NCBI RefSeq assembly: GCF_004770475.1
Contig: NZ_RQHK01000002.1
Location: forward strand, 536,001-600,000
Reading direction: 5' to 3'
DNA from: Leptospira mtsangambouensis
Lineage (GTDB): Bacteria > Spirochaetota > Leptospiria > Leptospirales > Leptospiraceae
DNA length: 64,000 bases
Positions 1-9,088 of this stretch are shown here, in pieces. The notes below the pieces were generated by a model that saw nothing but the letters and a program-made list of their open reading frames with translations, had not been told where the DNA came from and did not search any database. Each line of letters begins with the position of its first letter. Position 1 is the stretch's first letter. The translations under genes were made by a program, and so were the position numbers.

Positions 1-417
1 GAGTTTCTATCCAAAGGGATTTTGGATCGGTGGATTTTGCCTTTGCAAAACTATGATGATCCTGTGGAAGGAATCATTCTTACATTTAAAAAAACATTTG
101 AGGAATGGCCAGATGAGTTTGTTTCGAGAGGTTGCCCCTTGAACAACTTGGGCCAAGAAATGTCCTCTATTGATCCTGAATTCCAAAAGAAAGCAAAGGA
201 CCTTTTGTCCCACTGGATCCAAAATACAAAAACTTACTTGGACATTGCCAAAAAGAAAAAGATTTTAAAAGCAAAAACTGACACAATGAAACTTGCAGAG
301 TTTATCGTCACTTTCCAAGAAGCAACCTTTGCTATGGGAAAAGTAATGAATGATAGAAAGGTTTATGATTCTTTGTATCTTTCCTTTCGAGATCATTTAC
401 TAAGCCATTGCCATTGA
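1..417 (+). CDS. TetR/AcrR-family transcriptional regulator, C-terminal part (5' end outside window)
   Basis: The reading frame is open from base 1, so the gene begins upstream; 138 residues are visible. They look like the ligand-binding/dimerisation domain of a TetR/AcrR regulator: the segment RGCPLNNLGQEM (near visible residue 40) resembles the GC-L-x-N-L-x-x-E stretch common in TetR C-terminal domains, and the rest is predicted helical. The DNA-binding helix-turn-helix is not in the window, so the family call rests on the C-terminal half only. The stop codon lies inside the -35 box of the next gene's promoter. The inducer and target genes cannot be read from this sequence. Confidence 0.7.
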   Translation, partial: EFLSKGILDRWILPLQNYDDPVEGIILTFKKTFEEWPDEFVSRGCPLNNLGQEMSSIDPEFQKKAKDLLSHWIQNTKTYLDIAKKKKILKAKTDTMKLAEFIVTFQEATFAMGKVMNDRKVYDSLYLSFRDHLLSHCH

Positions 418-441
418 CATTCATAACGAAAGTGTTATACT
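414..441 (+). promoter_or_regulatory. Sigma-70-type extended -10 promoter of the cyclase gene
   Basis: A perfect -35 box TTGACA (414-419) is followed after 16 bases by TATACT (436-441), preceded by TG at 433-434 (extended -10). Transcription would start about seven bases after the -10 box, that is at or next to the ATG at 449. The -35 box overlaps the stop codon of the upstream TetR gene. The boxes are seen directly; the start point is inferred. Confidence 0.7.
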
Positions 442-448
442 CGCATCC

Positions 449-1102
449 ATGGGTCAAAAACGCACCATTGCCACCTCTGCATCAGAAGAACGATTAGAAA
501 AACTTTTAGAAGAACGTTTGAACCCTGGTTCTAACCAAGAAATCATCGACAAACGAATTTGGGATTTATTCGGAGAAACCTGGTGTGTGATGTTTACAGA
601 TTTATCTGGTTTTTCTCGTGGGGTTGCCAAATTTGGAATCATTCATTTTTTACAAACCATCTATGAATCACAAAGGATCCTCATTCCTGTTCTTGATGAA
701 TTTGATGGAATTCTGATGAAAGACGAAGGGGATAGCCTGATGGTTCTTTTTCGCAATACCAACAAAGCCATTCAGTGTGCCATTCAAATGCAGAAAGCCT
801 GCAAACGTTATAATGAAGGTCGAACTGCTGAAGAACAAATTTTACTTTGTGTCGGACTTGGGTATGGCAAAATCCTAAAGATTGGAGATACCGATGTTTT
901 TGGTGCAGAAGTGAACGCAGCATCCAAGTTAGGTGAAGATACTGCCAAAGCTTGGGAGATTTTAGTCACCAGTGCTGTCAAAGAAAATGCTGACGAAACC
1001 ACTGACTTCGATTTTGAATCCATCACAGATATTCCACCTGGTTCTGATGGAGCCTTTCGTTTGGTTTATACTTTAGAAGAACCCAAGTGGATTGTATTAT
1101 AA
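449..1102 (+). CDS. Class III adenylate/guanylate cyclase catalytic domain protein
   Basis: A 217-aa soluble protein made almost entirely of one class III nucleotidyl cyclase domain. Metal-binding aspartates are D51 (in VMFTDLSGF) and D95 (in KDEGD); K91 and D149 match the purine-selecting Lys/Asp pair of adenylate cyclases; N156 matches the transition-state Asn. The transition-state Arg expected four residues after that Asn is a lysine (K160). There is no membrane segment and no recognisable sensor domain beyond about 40 N-terminal residues. No Shine-Dalgarno is visible; a strong promoter ends just before the ATG, suggesting a leaderless mRNA. The product is probably cAMP, but the Arg-to-Lys change makes activity uncertain. 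Confidence 0.82.
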   Translation: MGQKRTIATSASEERLEKLLEERLNPGSNQEIIDKRIWDLFGETWCVMFTDLSGFSRGVAKFGIIHFLQTIYESQRILIPVLDEFDGILMKDEGDSLMVLFRNTNKAIQCAIQMQKACKRYNEGRTAEEQILLCVGLGYGKILKIGDTDVFGAEVNAASKLGEDTAKAWEILVTSAVKENADETTDFDFESITDIPPGSDGAFRLVYTLEEPKWIVL

Positions 1103-1172
1103 ACTAAAAAAAATCAAACGTAGACAATTGAAATGAAATCATTTGGAACCCAAGGAATCTATTTTTTAGCCT

Positions 1173-2987
1173 TTATTCCATAAATTCATAAATCGAACGG
1201 ATTTCACCCACGGATTCGATATAAGAATATAGGTCTTGGAATTCTTTCGTTTGGCAAAGGGTTCCAGAATCTCCAATTAAGATCAGATGCGATTTTGCAC
1301 GAGTTAAGGCCACATTCAAACGTTTGGGGTTTAGTAAAAAACCAACATCGCCATCTCGATTGGATCTAACTAAACTTAGGATCACAATTTCCGACTCTCT
1401 TCCTTGGAAAGAGTCGATGGTTTGGGTAAACCAACGTCCCGAAGACAATTTGACGAGTTTTTCCACCTGTCCTCTGTAAGGTGAGATGACAGTTGATTGA
1501 TCTTTTGGTATCCCCAAACGAAACAAGGTCTCTACCAGTTGGATTTCTGTTTGGTTAAAAAAACTTGGCTCTTCCCCTTCTGTTTCTTCTTCGGAGTCAC
1601 TGCCTGCAGTATCAATCCATAAGATCGGCGGATTATTTCCTAATATAGGGGAGATGTCTATATTGTGATTCCACTTTGCATCGGGATGAGTCAAAATTTT
1701 ACTTTCATAATAGGTCCCATTGGGAAAACCGAGAATTTCCGGTTTCATTCGGAATTGTTTTTCTAAAAAGATCACCCGATCCCCAGAGTCAAAGGCGATT
1801 GCCTTTTCTAAAAAACTATGTAAGGCATCATGGTCTGGGTGAGAGAAACTGGCTCCAAGTTGTTTTGGATCACCAAAGAAAAAAGTTTTTTTACCTGCAT
1901 ACAAACCAAGGTAACATCCAGGATCTAAACTTTGAGTGGCTTCATCCACAAACACATAATCAAACTCTCTCCCTTTTTTGAATTCATTTCCAAATCCAGA
2001 AAATGTAGATACAATGAGTTCTGCGTTGTCGAGTAACTTCATTCTAATGTTTGATTCTGCTTCCCTGATTGTGGAAAGTAAAAACTTTGCTTCTTTTCTT
2101 TGTGCCTTTCTTTCTTCCCTTTCTTCTTTTCCAAAATTTCGTTTCCAGGAATTAGCTTTTTTCTGGATGGCCTTTAGTTCTGTTTGCCAGTTGTGGATTT
2201 GTTTTTGGTCTGGATGTTCTTGGATGAGATTGTCTATATGGTAGGGTAGGATTTCTTCTTTGATTTTCGTAGAGTTACCCAATCGGATAACACGAATTCC
2301 TTTTTTTAAAGCAAGTTCCACAATGTAATCGCAAGCAAAGTTTGTGGGACAAAGTGTTAAAACGGATTGTTTTTTTTCTTTGATTCTTTCTACAGCTTGC
2401 ATGAGTAAGGTGGTCTTTCCTGTTCCTGGTGGACCGAATATCATCCCGTAATCTGCAATTTGAAAAATTCGCTCGAGTGGGGTTGTCGTTTGTCCCGATT
2501 TGGGAGGATTGGGTTTGTCGCCGAGTCCAAATCCTAAAATCCAGTTGAGTTTTTTATGCGAAAAACTTTCTTTATCTTCGATTACTTTGGAAATGATTTC
2601 GTTATACAAATCATAGGTGGATTCTTGGAACCACTTTGAAATTTGAAATTCATTATCTTCCCATTCATAGTCTCCACGGATTTGAACGGTCAGTTTTGTA
2701 TCGTTTGCCTTGTAAATATTTCCAAAAATGGATTCGGAATTTCCTTTTAGAAGAACAGGAATCCCTTGTTTTAACCATTCTTTGGCTTTTAAAGAAGGCG
2801 AAATTTGGAATTCTGCCCTCCATGTATTTCCGACAACAAAATGAAGATCTTCCAATTCTGCAGATTTGATCGCTTTGGTATCTTCACCTTTTTCTAAAAA
2901 TAAAGAACGTTCATACTCACGTTCTTTGGTTAGGATTGATTTTACATATAGAATTTCTTCTTCTAGTGAACCAAACTCTTGTTTCAT
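1173..2987 (-). CDS. SF1 (UPF1/IGHMBP2-like) DNA/RNA helicase
   Basis: About 604 aa with the full set of superfamily 1B helicase motifs: Walker A GPPGTGKT (near residue 190), motif II VDEATQ (near 350), motif III FGDPKQLG, motif IV with QFRM, motif V TIDSFQGRE and motif VI LNVALTRAK near the C-terminus. This places it with the bacterial UPF1/IGHMBP2/DNA2-like ATPases; the substrate (DNA or RNA) is not determined. The start is taken as the ATG at 2987, which overlaps the upstream TPR gene's stop as ATGA and has GGGAAGA ahead of it; an in-frame ATG at 2999 is the alternative. The two genes are probably translationally coupled. Confidence 0.88.
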   Translation of the reverse strand: MKQEFGSLEEEILYVKSILTKEREYERSLFLEKGEDTKAIKSAELEDLHFVVGNTWRAEFQISPSLKAKEWLKQGIPVLLKGNSESIFGNIYKANDTKLTVQIRGDYEWEDNEFQISKWFQESTYDLYNEIISKVIEDKESFSHKKLNWILGFGLGDKPNPPKSGQTTTPLERIFQIADYGMIFGPPGTGKTTLLMQAVERIKEKKQSVLTLCPTNFACDYIVELALKKGIRVIRLGNSTKIKEEILPYHIDNLIQEHPDQKQIHNWQTELKAIQKKANSWKRNFGKEEREERKAQRKEAKFLLSTIREAESNIRMKLLDNAELIVSTFSGFGNEFKKGREFDYVFVDEATQSLDPGCYLGLYAGKKTFFFGDPKQLGASFSHPDHDALHSFLEKAIAFDSGDRVIFLEKQFRMKPEILGFPNGTYYESKILTHPDAKWNHNIDISPILGNNPPILWIDTAGSDSEEETEGEEPSFFNQTEIQLVETLFRLGIPKDQSTVISPYRGQVEKLVKLSSGRWFTQTIDSFQGRESEIVILSLVRSNRDGDVGFLLNPKRLNVALTRAKSHLILIGDSGTLCQTKEFQDLYSYIESVGEIRSIYEFME

Positions 2988-3835
2988 GGTTCTTCCCATT
3001 CAATATTCTCCAAGGTTGTAAAAAATCCATTTCTCAGTAGCGGTGCAAAATCAATAAAGTCAGCAGCCTTTAAATATAAAGAATCTTCGATCGAATAAGC
3101 TTGGATTAAATTGTTGGCAGCTTCTTCCAATTTTCCCACTCGGCAATGAGCCCTTGCTAAAATGATAAGTGTCTCTGGGTCAATCTCTTTACAGTATTGG
3201 ATATGGGTCCTAATTGATGTTAGTGCATTTTCTGGATCTTCTGCTTCCAAATAACAAAGAGCCAGCAAATCGTAATGAAGGAACTCTTCTGGTTCCACCA
3301 TTTTCAATGATTTTTTTAAGGAAACAAGTGCCGAATTAAAATCGCCACGAGAAAAATACAAAGATCCAAGTTCCGCCCAAATGTCTTTTCGATCGATCCC
3401 ACGGCCGTTACTTAAATGTTCTTGAGAAAGAGCCTTTTTTAAAACCTCAATTGCTTCTTCGGAACGTTCCATATCTTTTAAGAGGGAAGCAAGGAGTAGG
3501 TAGTTTTCCAAATAGGATGGAAACTGTAGGACACTTTTTTGGAGTAAAACCTTTGCCGATTTGAATTTTTTTAATTTGATCAGATAACGCGAGTAAACGG
3601 TGATACTTAAGGGATGAGAGGGATAGTTTTGAATGATATCCTGAAAAAGGGATTCGGTTTCTCTTGGATTTCCCACTGCATACAAACACCAGGCTTTTTT
3701 CGCTTTGATTTTGATGAGAGTGGATTCGTCGGTAGTATGCGATTCACTTTCCGCATACACGTTGAATGCCCGAGTGAATTCCTTTTCTTCTTCCAAAAGT
3801 TTGGCTTCGCGGATCAGTGAAAAAAAAGAACTCAT
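2984..3835 (-). CDS. TPR-repeat protein
   Basis: A 283-aa helical protein without signal peptide or membrane segment. It consists of repeated ~34-residue TPR-like units, for example around SITVYSRYLIKLKKFKSAKV, YLLLASLLKDMERSEEAIEV and LYFSRGDFNSALVSLKKSL, each with small residues at the usual TPR positions. TPR proteins are protein-interaction scaffolds. The only context clue is a 4-base ATGA overlap with the downstream SF1 helicase gene, so the two may act together. No catalytic motif is visible and the specific role is unknown. Confidence 0.75.
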   Translation of the reverse strand: MSSFFSLIREAKLLEEEKEFTRAFNVYAESESHTTDESTLIKIKAKKAWCLYAVGNPRETESLFQDIIQNYPSHPLSITVYSRYLIKLKKFKSAKVLLQKSVLQFPSYLENYLLLASLLKDMERSEEAIEVLKKALSQEHLSNGRGIDRKDIWAELGSLYFSRGDFNSALVSLKKSLKMVEPEEFLHYDLLALCYLEAEDPENALTSIRTHIQYCKEIDPETLIILARAHCRVGKLEEAANNLIQAYSIEDSLYLKAADFIDFAPLLRNGFFTTLENIEWEEP

Positions 3836-3914
3836 ACGGTGTTTTTTACTTCAGGAAATATCTGATTGGTCGATGGGTAGAATAGGGAGTAAAGATTGTA
3901 AAAGGAGGTCCTTT

Positions 3915-4070
3915 ATGGTTCCATCTATACCTATAAACCCTGTCGTCAATTTGCCGAAGGAAATTTTCCAGGCACAAAACCAACTAAACGAAAAACTCAT
4001 GAAGTTGGCCGTCGAGGAAAAAGTAGGCCCTGCGGCAAAAAGCGAAAGGTTACTCGACATCTACTGTTAA
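3915..4070 (+). CDS. Small conserved-looking protein of 51 aa, unknown function
   Basis: A 51-codon frame starting at ATG 3915, with a near-ideal Shine-Dalgarno AGGAGG at 3903-3908 six bases upstream. It sits on the opposite strand in the gap between the TPR gene and the crotonase. The protein starts with a Pro/Ile-rich stretch, then has a predicted amphipathic helix (QAQNQLNEKLMKLAVEEKVG), and ends in Cys. The Q-x2-L-x3-LMKLA pattern is loosely like small YjfB-type proteins, but that resemblance is weak. There is no signal peptide. The ribosome-binding site is the main evidence that it is real. Confidence 0.55.
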   Translation: MVPSIPINPVVNLPKEIFQAQNQLNEKLMKLAVEEKVGPAAKSERLLDIYC

Positions 4071-4077
4071 TTGGTAA

Positions 4078-4908
4078 TTAGTCTACCCGGGTTTCTGGAT
4101 TGTAAACCGGTCGTTTTCTTTCCATAAACCCACCAATTGCCGAACGGAAGTCTTTGGAGTCTAGCATACTTGCATTCCAAACGGCTACATAGTCTAGTCC
4201 TTCTTCGATGGTCTTTCCAATTCCGTGGTTTAACACTTGTTTGACCCCACGGATCACGATGGTTGGGTTTTCTGCAATTTCTTCTGCTGTTTTGAGTCCA
4301 ACTTGCATTAAAGAATCAAAGTCTTTTGTGACCTTTGTCACAAGTCCCATTTGAAAAGCTTCTTCTGCACTGATATCTTTTCCAGTTAGGGCAAGTTCTC
4401 TTGTATGTGCATTTCCAATCAAATGTGGAAGTCTTTGTAAAGATCCCATATCTGCCACAATGGCTACTTTGGATTCTCGTAAGGAAAATATCGCATCTTC
4501 AGATGCATAACGAATGTCACATGCAGAAACTAAATCAAGTCCTCCACCAATACAATGTTTTTGGACAAGGGCAATTGATGGTTTTTTGGAATTGTAAACT
4601 GCATTGATTCCTTTTTGCATCGTAAGAATGAGTTGGTAAAGTTTTTCCCGTCCATCCGCAAGTTCTCCCTGTACCACAGGTTTGAACTCTTGGAAAAATT
4701 CTTCTAAATCAAGACCGGTGGAGAAAGATTTTCCTTTGGCTGCAATCACAAAACAGTGAATTTGCGGGTCTGCATTGATTTGGTCCACCATATCTGGAAG
4801 GTCACGCCAGAAAGGCCAGTTCATAGCATTTCTTTTTTCAGGACGATTCAACCAAAGAATGGCTACGTTTTTTCTTTTTTCAATTTCGAAAAATGGAGAA
4901 GGGTTCAT
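4078..4908 (-). CDS. Enoyl-CoA hydratase/isomerase family protein, delta(3,5)-delta(2,4)-dienoyl-CoA isomerase-like
   Basis: A 276-aa crotonase. The CoA/oxyanion-hole segments are [10 protein letters not shown] (near residue 65) and [16 protein letters not shown] (near 120-134). D125, E145 and D153 match in identity and spacing the catalytic Asp/Glu/Asp of mammalian ECH1 dienoyl-CoA isomerase, and the following [13 protein letters not shown] is also ECH1-like. The likely reaction is moving double bonds in 3,5-dienoyl-CoA intermediates during beta-oxidation of odd-position unsaturated fatty acids. The start is ATG 4908, overlapping the lgt stop as ATGA; an upstream extension in frame lies inside lgt and is unlikely. 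Coupling to lgt is probably positional, not functional. Confidence 0.85.
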   Translation of the reverse strand: MNPSPFFEIEKRKNVAILWLNRPEKRNAMNWPFWRDLPDMVDQINADPQIHCFVIAAKGKSFSTGLDLEEFFQEFKPVVQGELADGREKLYQLILTMQKGINAVYNSKKPSIALVQKHCIGGGLDLVSACDIRYASEDAIFSLRESKVAIVADMGSLQRLPHLIGNAHTRELALTGKDISAEEAFQMGLVTKVTKDFDSLMQVGLKTAEEIAENPTIVIRGVKQVLNHGIGKTIEEGLDYVAVWNASMLDSKDFRSAIGGFMERKRPVYNPETRVD

Positions 4909-5831
4909 ACTTTTGTTTCTTCCTTTAACCAGAGTTTTTTGGAAACCATCAAATACACACCAAAGAGGATAAGTGCGATGGAGATATATTGGGATTGTGA
5001 AAATCCATGCCAATAGTAACCGGTTAGAAAACTTGGATTTCCATTGGCATCAGGAATGTTCACAAGAGTTGGTGGATCAATAAAAGGGATCACCGCTTTG
5101 TTCACACGTAAAAACTCGATGATGAGTCTTGCAAATCCGTGGATGATGAGAAACTGCGCACCAATACTCCATTTACGGAAGTTTTGGTATCTGGCAAAGA
5201 ATTGGAAGTAGGCAAAGTATCCAAATGCCATAATGGACTCCATCACAGGAGTGTTCCAAACTGGGACGCCGGAAGGATGGGCTCCGTGGAAATCAAAAAC
5301 AAAAAAGGGAATTCTTACATCTGTGGCAAAACCATAACATCCATCCCCACTCACAAAACATCCAAGTCTTCCTATCGCATAACCCATGCTAATCGCAGGA
5401 ATGACCGCATCATAATAAGCACCGATGTCTAGTTTGTGATGGCGAAAGTAAAGAGTGATAAATAGCCATCCAAATAGAAGACCCCCAAAGAATACGAGGC
5501 CACCACCACTAAATAGAGAGGACCAAAGACCTGGGTGTCCCGGGAATCCATTCCAATGGGTTAGAGGATACGAATACTTTCCGTCATAACCGGGAACGTC
5601 AATGAACACTTGGTCCCAAATTTCGAAGATAAAGAATATTTTGGCACCGACTAAAGTGCCCAAAATCCCAAGAAAAATCAACCAATCCGAATGGCTCGGA
5701 TCTAATTTTTTGCGTTCGAGTTCCTTCGGGAGAAGGTAAGAACCAACAAGAAAGGCTAACATCATAAGAAGGCTGAAAGTGGACAAACCCTCCCAACCAA
5801 AGGGATTCGGAATCGGAATTCGATCTAACAT
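4905..5831 (-). CDS. lgt: Prolipoprotein diacylglyceryl transferase
   Basis: A 308-aa polytopic inner-membrane protein with about seven hydrophobic segments. It carries the Lgt signature region [16 protein letters not shown] (near residue 155), where an Arg and the Gly-rich stretch bind phosphatidylglycerol, and the usual C-terminal Arg/Glu-containing helix ([11 protein letters not shown]). Lgt transfers diacylglycerol to the lipobox cysteine of prolipoproteins, the first step of lipoprotein maturation. The signature has C-FVSGDGC where many Lgt have N-FxxGE, a moderate variation. The length is typical. The gene overlaps the downstream crotonase by four bases. Confidence 0.93.
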   Translation of the reverse strand: MLDRIPIPNPFGWEGLSTFSLLMMLAFLVGSYLLPKELERKKLDPSHSDWLIFLGILGTLVGAKIFFIFEIWDQVFIDVPGYDGKYSYPLTHWNGFPGHPGLWSSLFSGGGLVFFGGLLFGWLFITLYFRHHKLDIGAYYDAVIPAISMGYAIGRLGCFVSGDGCYGFATDVRIPFFVFDFHGAHPSGVPVWNTPVMESIMAFGYFAYFQFFARYQNFRKWSIGAQFLIIHGFARLIIEFLRVNKAVIPFIDPPTLVNIPDANGNPSFLTGYYWHGFSQSQYISIALILFGVYLMVSKKLWLKEETKV

Positions 5832-5913
5832 AGGGGAAAGGGTAAAATTTAGGCTTAAAGGGGAAAGGAGAATTTAAAACTTCCGAATCTCGGAAAATTA
5901 ATAAAAAATTAGC

Positions 5914-5945
5914 TTGACTCTAGATAGTTTAATATTAAACTATCT
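5914..5945 (+). promoter_or_regulatory. Promoter with a perfect 24-bp palindromic operator upstream of doxX
   Basis: TTGACT (5914-5919) and TAAACT (5936-5941), 16 bases apart, form a plausible sigma-70 promoter. Positions 5922-5945 are a perfect 24-bp inverted repeat with half-site AGATAGTTTAAT, covering the spacer and the -10 box. A repressor dimer bound here would block RNA polymerase. The TAGTTTAA-type half-site resembles operators of MarR/HxlR-type regulators, but no regulator gene is adjacent, so the protein is unknown. Confidence 0.72.
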
Positions 5946-5968
5946 GGTATTGACTTAAGGAGAACCAA

Positions 5969-6415
5969 ATGTTCGATACACTTTTTTCTACATCCGGGGA
6001 CATCGTCCCTCTGATCTTACGCATCACAGCCTTTCTTGTGATTTTCCCACACGGTGCTCAAAAACTACTCGGTTGGTTTGGTGGTTACGGATTCAAAGGA
6101 ACTTACGGATTTTTTACAGGGCAGTTGAAGTTCCCTGGAATTTTGGCAGTTCTCATCATTCTTGGTGAATCCTTTGGACCAGTATTGTTACTCGTAGGTT
6201 TTCTAACCAAATTTGCAGCAGCATCCATAACCATCATCATGATTGGTGCAGCAGTACTTGCACATAGACAAAATGGATTTTTTATCAATTGGAATGGAAA
6301 CCAAAAAGGCGAAGGATACGAGTTTCATATTCTCGCATCAGGACTTCTCATCGCCCTCGTAATTGGTGGTGCTGGTGTGTATTCCGTTGATTTTAACTTA
6401 ATCGGAAAATTCTAA
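5969..6415 (+). CDS. DoxX family membrane protein
   Basis: A 148-aa inner-membrane protein with four predicted helices. It matches the DoxX family: N-terminal LILRITAFLVIFPHGAQKL, then GWFGG, and a central GESFGPVLLLVGF. DoxX-type proteins are often linked to redox or thiol stress and quinone-related processes, but the biochemical role is poorly defined. AGGAG precedes the ATG at 5969 by about six bases. The gene is monocistronic: a promoter with a perfect palindrome lies upstream and a hairpin follows. The palindrome implies control by a dedicated dimeric repressor, possibly responding to an electrophile or oxidant (inference). Confidence 0.85.
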   Translation: MFDTLFSTSGDIVPLILRITAFLVIFPHGAQKLLGWFGGYGFKGTYGFFTGQLKFPGILAVLIILGESFGPVLLLVGFLTKFAAASITIIMIGAAVLAHRQNGFFINWNGNQKGEGYEFHILASGLLIALVIGGAGVYSVDFNLIGKF

Positions 6416-6438
6416 ACAAAAGAATTTACATTCGAACT

Positions 6439-6482
6439 GGTTCGGCCTTTGTCTCTTTTGCAATCACACAAAGGTTCGAACC
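6439..6482. terminator. Convergent-gene hairpin, possible bidirectional terminator
   Basis: Arms GGTTCG (6439-6444) and CGAACC (6477-6482), followed inward by CCTTTGT (6446-6452) and ACAAAGG (6468-6474), form a two-part stem with a small internal loop. It lies between the convergent doxX and M23 peptidase genes. There is no strong T tract, so termination activity is uncertain. Confidence 0.45.
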
Positions 6483-6487
6483 AAACT

Positions 6488-7489
6488 TTAATCTAAGTTA
6501 ATGTATTCCTCTGGATCAAGAGGAGCATCCAATCCAATTCGCACTTCATAGTGGACGTGAGCTCCCGTTGCTTTTCCCGTTTGGCCCACAAGGGCAATCT
6601 TATCCCCTCGTTTGACCCGGTCCCCTGGGTTCACTAAAATGAGAGAACAGTGCCCATACAATGTGAAAAATCCATTTTCATGGTTGATACGAACAGATTT
6701 TCCAAGCCCACCCACAGCCGTATCTACCGCAATGATTCCGGGACCTGTGGCATAGATAGGTGTTCCTTCTCCTGCGGCAAAGTCAATCCCCGAGTGGTAT
6801 TCTCCCACAGGTAAAATTCCAAAGGGATCACTACGATATCCAAAAGTAGAAGTCACAACGCCCACTCCTGGTTTTAAAGGTCTTCCCCTTGGCATGGAGT
6901 AAAATATACTTTCCCTCATCGAAAGATAATCAATGGCATTTTGGAAGTTAGGGACAAGATTTCCTAGTCTTACACCAAACTGAGTGTAGGTGGTAACCAC
7001 TTGTTGGAACAACAAAAGATTCGAATCTAGTTCGCTTGCATCTTTACGATACTCTTCTTTGAGAAGATAATCTTGGGTGATCATTTCCTTTTCTGGGATT
7101 TCCTCCCAGGCCAGTAGGTTGAGTGATTCCGTTGTCGACTCAAGTTCTTCCACAGAATCCTTTAAATCTTGGGAAAGTAGGTCGTAAAAGAGAAAGGAAA
7201 CCAGTTGGGTCTCCGTTTTTTTCTCCAAAGAAAAATTGCGATCAAAGAAAAATGAAAAGTAGACCAGAAGTCCAAAGGAAAGGAGAACCAGAGATAGGGC
7301 GAGCCCCGATAAAAAACCGAGCATTCCAACTGAAATTTCAATTTGTGCCAGAGGTTTTTCGTCATTGGGAATGAGGACAAAGCTCACCTTTTCCCGGCTA
7401 CGGGAAATCCACTTCTCTCTGCGCTTTTTCCAGCGTAAGTGTGCAATTTGGAGCCTTTCGTAGGCGGTTGTGACGTAAGTTTCTGCCAA
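6488..7489 (-). CDS. Membrane-anchored M23 family metallopeptidase (LytM-like)
   Basis: A 333-aa protein with a basic cytoplasmic N-terminus, one transmembrane helix (about residues 55-80), a helical/coiled region (85-200) and a C-terminal M23 domain. The zinc-site residues are intact: H232 and D236 (HSGID) and H313 in the HxH motif (GAHVHYE), plus H280. M23 enzymes cut peptide cross-bridges in peptidoglycan; this one would act in the periplasm, tethered to the inner membrane. The start is a TTG at 7489. It is divergent from pcnB and convergent with doxX. Confidence 0.87.
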   Translation of the reverse strand: MAETYVTTAYERLQIAHLRWKKRREKWISRSREKVSFVLIPNDEKPLAQIEISVGMLGFLSGLALSLVLLSFGLLVYFSFFFDRNFSLEKKTETQLVSFLFYDLLSQDLKDSVEELESTTESLNLLAWEEIPEKEMITQDYLLKEEYRKDASELDSNLLLFQQVVTTYTQFGVRLGNLVPNFQNAIDYLSMRESIFYSMPRGRPLKPGVGVVTSTFGYRSDPFGILPVGEYHSGIDFAAGEGTPIYATGPGIIAVDTAVGGLGKSVRINHENGFFTLYGHCSLILVNPGDRVKRGDKIALVGQTGKATGAHVHYEVRIGLDAPLDPEEYINLD

Positions 7490-7541
7490 TGTTCGTTATT
7501 CAGCCAATTTTTTCCTTGCCCAAGCCATTTTTCAGGGGAAA

Positions 7542-9047
7542 GTGGATGAATCCAATATGTTTAAATTTCTCACTTCTCTTTTCAGAAAGAAAGCCGACTC
7601 TGTCGATTCCTTTTTGATGTACCCCGAGGGAAAGAGATACTATCGAGAAACTCACTCCATACGCAGGGCCAATATCGATGAAGATGCCATCAAAATCATC
7701 AATCGATTGAACAAGTTTCGTTACAAGGCCTATTTAGTCGGTGGAGGGGTCAGAGATCTGCTTATGGGCAAACGCCCAAAAGATTTTGACATAGTCACAA
7801 GTGCGACTCCAAACCAAATCAAAAGGATCTTCAATAACTGCCGAATCATCGGAAAACGATTTAAAATTGTACATATCATTTTTAAAGGTAAAATTATTGA
7901 AGTATCGACGTTCCGATCACTACCGGAACATCGTTTGGAAAAACACAAAGCAGAAAACGATTATCTCATCAAACGGGACAATTCCTTCGGTACAGCAAAG
8001 GAAGACGCGGCTAGACGCGACTTTACCATTAACTCCTTGTTTTACGATCCTAAAAACGATTCCATCTTGGATTACGTTGGTGGATTCGAAGACATTCAAA
8101 AGAAAATCGTTAGGGTCATTGGTGATCCAGATATTTCCTTCAAAGAAGATCCAGTTCGTATGTTACGAGCGGTTAAGTTTTCTGTTTTACTGGGACTCGA
8201 CATCGAGAAAAAAACCAAACTGGCCATTAAAAAGAACCGTTTGGAACTCGAAAAATCTTCCACAGCAAGACTTTTAGAAGAATACAACAAAATGTTTCGA
8301 ACTTGGAAAACTTCGATTATCTTCGAAGGCCTTGCTGAGAATCATTTGCTCGATGTACTTTTTAAGGAACCAGCTGATAAGCTAAAGAAAACCGATCCAG
8401 AGTGGCGTGAACATTTTATGGAAACACCACTTGGGAAACGACTGGCAGTCACTGACAAACTCCTCTCCGCAAGAGAAGAGATGACACCAGCTATCTTTTA
8501 CTCGTTAATTTTCTATGATCTCATCAAAGACCTTTATGAAAATGATCGAGGCCATTTAGCGCATAACATCAAAGAAAGTCTTCAGTCAGTTTTTGAGCGG
8601 ATGGGAATTCCTAAACGGGAACAAGATAATTTGGTAAAGATTTTTATCAGCCAACCTCGTTTCCAAGTCACTGACGATGAAAAAGAAAGACAAAACTCTT
8701 TCTTTAAAAAGAAGGACTACTTCTACGATGCGTTTATGGTTTATAAAATCGTAGCCATTTCGGAAGGAAACGAATCAGCAGTACAAACGGCATTCTTTTG
8801 GGAAATTTCATTGCGACAAAGACCGAAACCTGATAGCCATCAGTTCGGACAACAAAACCGCAAAAAAGAACCAAACAAAAAAAGACCGCCAAGAAAGAAA
8901 CACCGGGACAGAAGGGGTGGTGGTTCTCAGAACCAAAACCAGGACCAAACGGAATCCCAGCAGCATAATGCTTCTGAGCCAAAAGAGTCACAAGAACCAA
9001 GAAAAGTTCGCGAATCCTCAGTAGAAAACGAAGAAAGGGAAGTATAA
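7542..9047 (+). CDS. pcnB: Poly(A) polymerase / tRNA nucleotidyltransferase family protein
   Basis: A 501-aa class II nucleotidyltransferase. The active-site region is [20 protein letters not shown] (near residue 67), with two carboxylates in the DFD motif. [13 protein letters not shown] (near 107) matches the motif that separates bacterial poly(A) polymerase from CCA-adding enzymes. [13 protein letters not shown] and [13 protein letters not shown] follow, as in PcnB. The last 80 residues are a basic, Gln/Asn-rich disordered tail, typical of PcnB and likely RNA-binding. It probably adds 3' poly(A) tails to RNA to promote decay. The start is GTG 7542 or ATG 7557; AGGGGAA at 7534-7540 fits neither perfectly. 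Confidence 0.85.
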   Translation: MDESNMFKFLTSLFRKKADSVDSFLMYPEGKRYYRETHSIRRANIDEDAIKIINRLNKFRYKAYLVGGGVRDLLMGKRPKDFDIVTSATPNQIKRIFNNCRIIGKRFKIVHIIFKGKIIEVSTFRSLPEHRLEKHKAENDYLIKRDNSFGTAKEDAARRDFTINSLFYDPKNDSILDYVGGFEDIQKKIVRVIGDPDISFKEDPVRMLRAVKFSVLLGLDIEKKTKLAIKKNRLELEKSSTARLLEEYNKMFRTWKTSIIFEGLAENHLLDVLFKEPADKLKKTDPEWREHFMETPLGKRLAVTDKLLSAREEMTPAIFYSLIFYDLIKDLYENDRGHLAHNIKESLQSVFERMGIPKREQDNLVKIFISQPRFQVTDDEKERQNSFFKKKDYFYDAFMVYKIVAISEGNESAVQTAFFWEISLRQRPKPDSHQFGQQNRKKEPNKKRPPRKKHRDRRGGGSQNQNQDQTESQQHNASEPKESQEPRKVRESSVENEEREV

Positions 9048-9088
9048 CAACCTTATCTTTCTTGCTTTTCGTTAGATTCATTCCATAG

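Noticed and set aside
4909..5013. N-terminal extension of the crotonase
   Set aside because: It would lie inside lgt in another frame, has no family similarity, and the ATGA overlap at 4908 gives a better start.
6470..6484. A tRNA T-arm like sequence (GGTTCGAACC)
   Set aside because: No acceptor, D-arm or anticodon around it; it is one arm of the hairpin between convergent genes.
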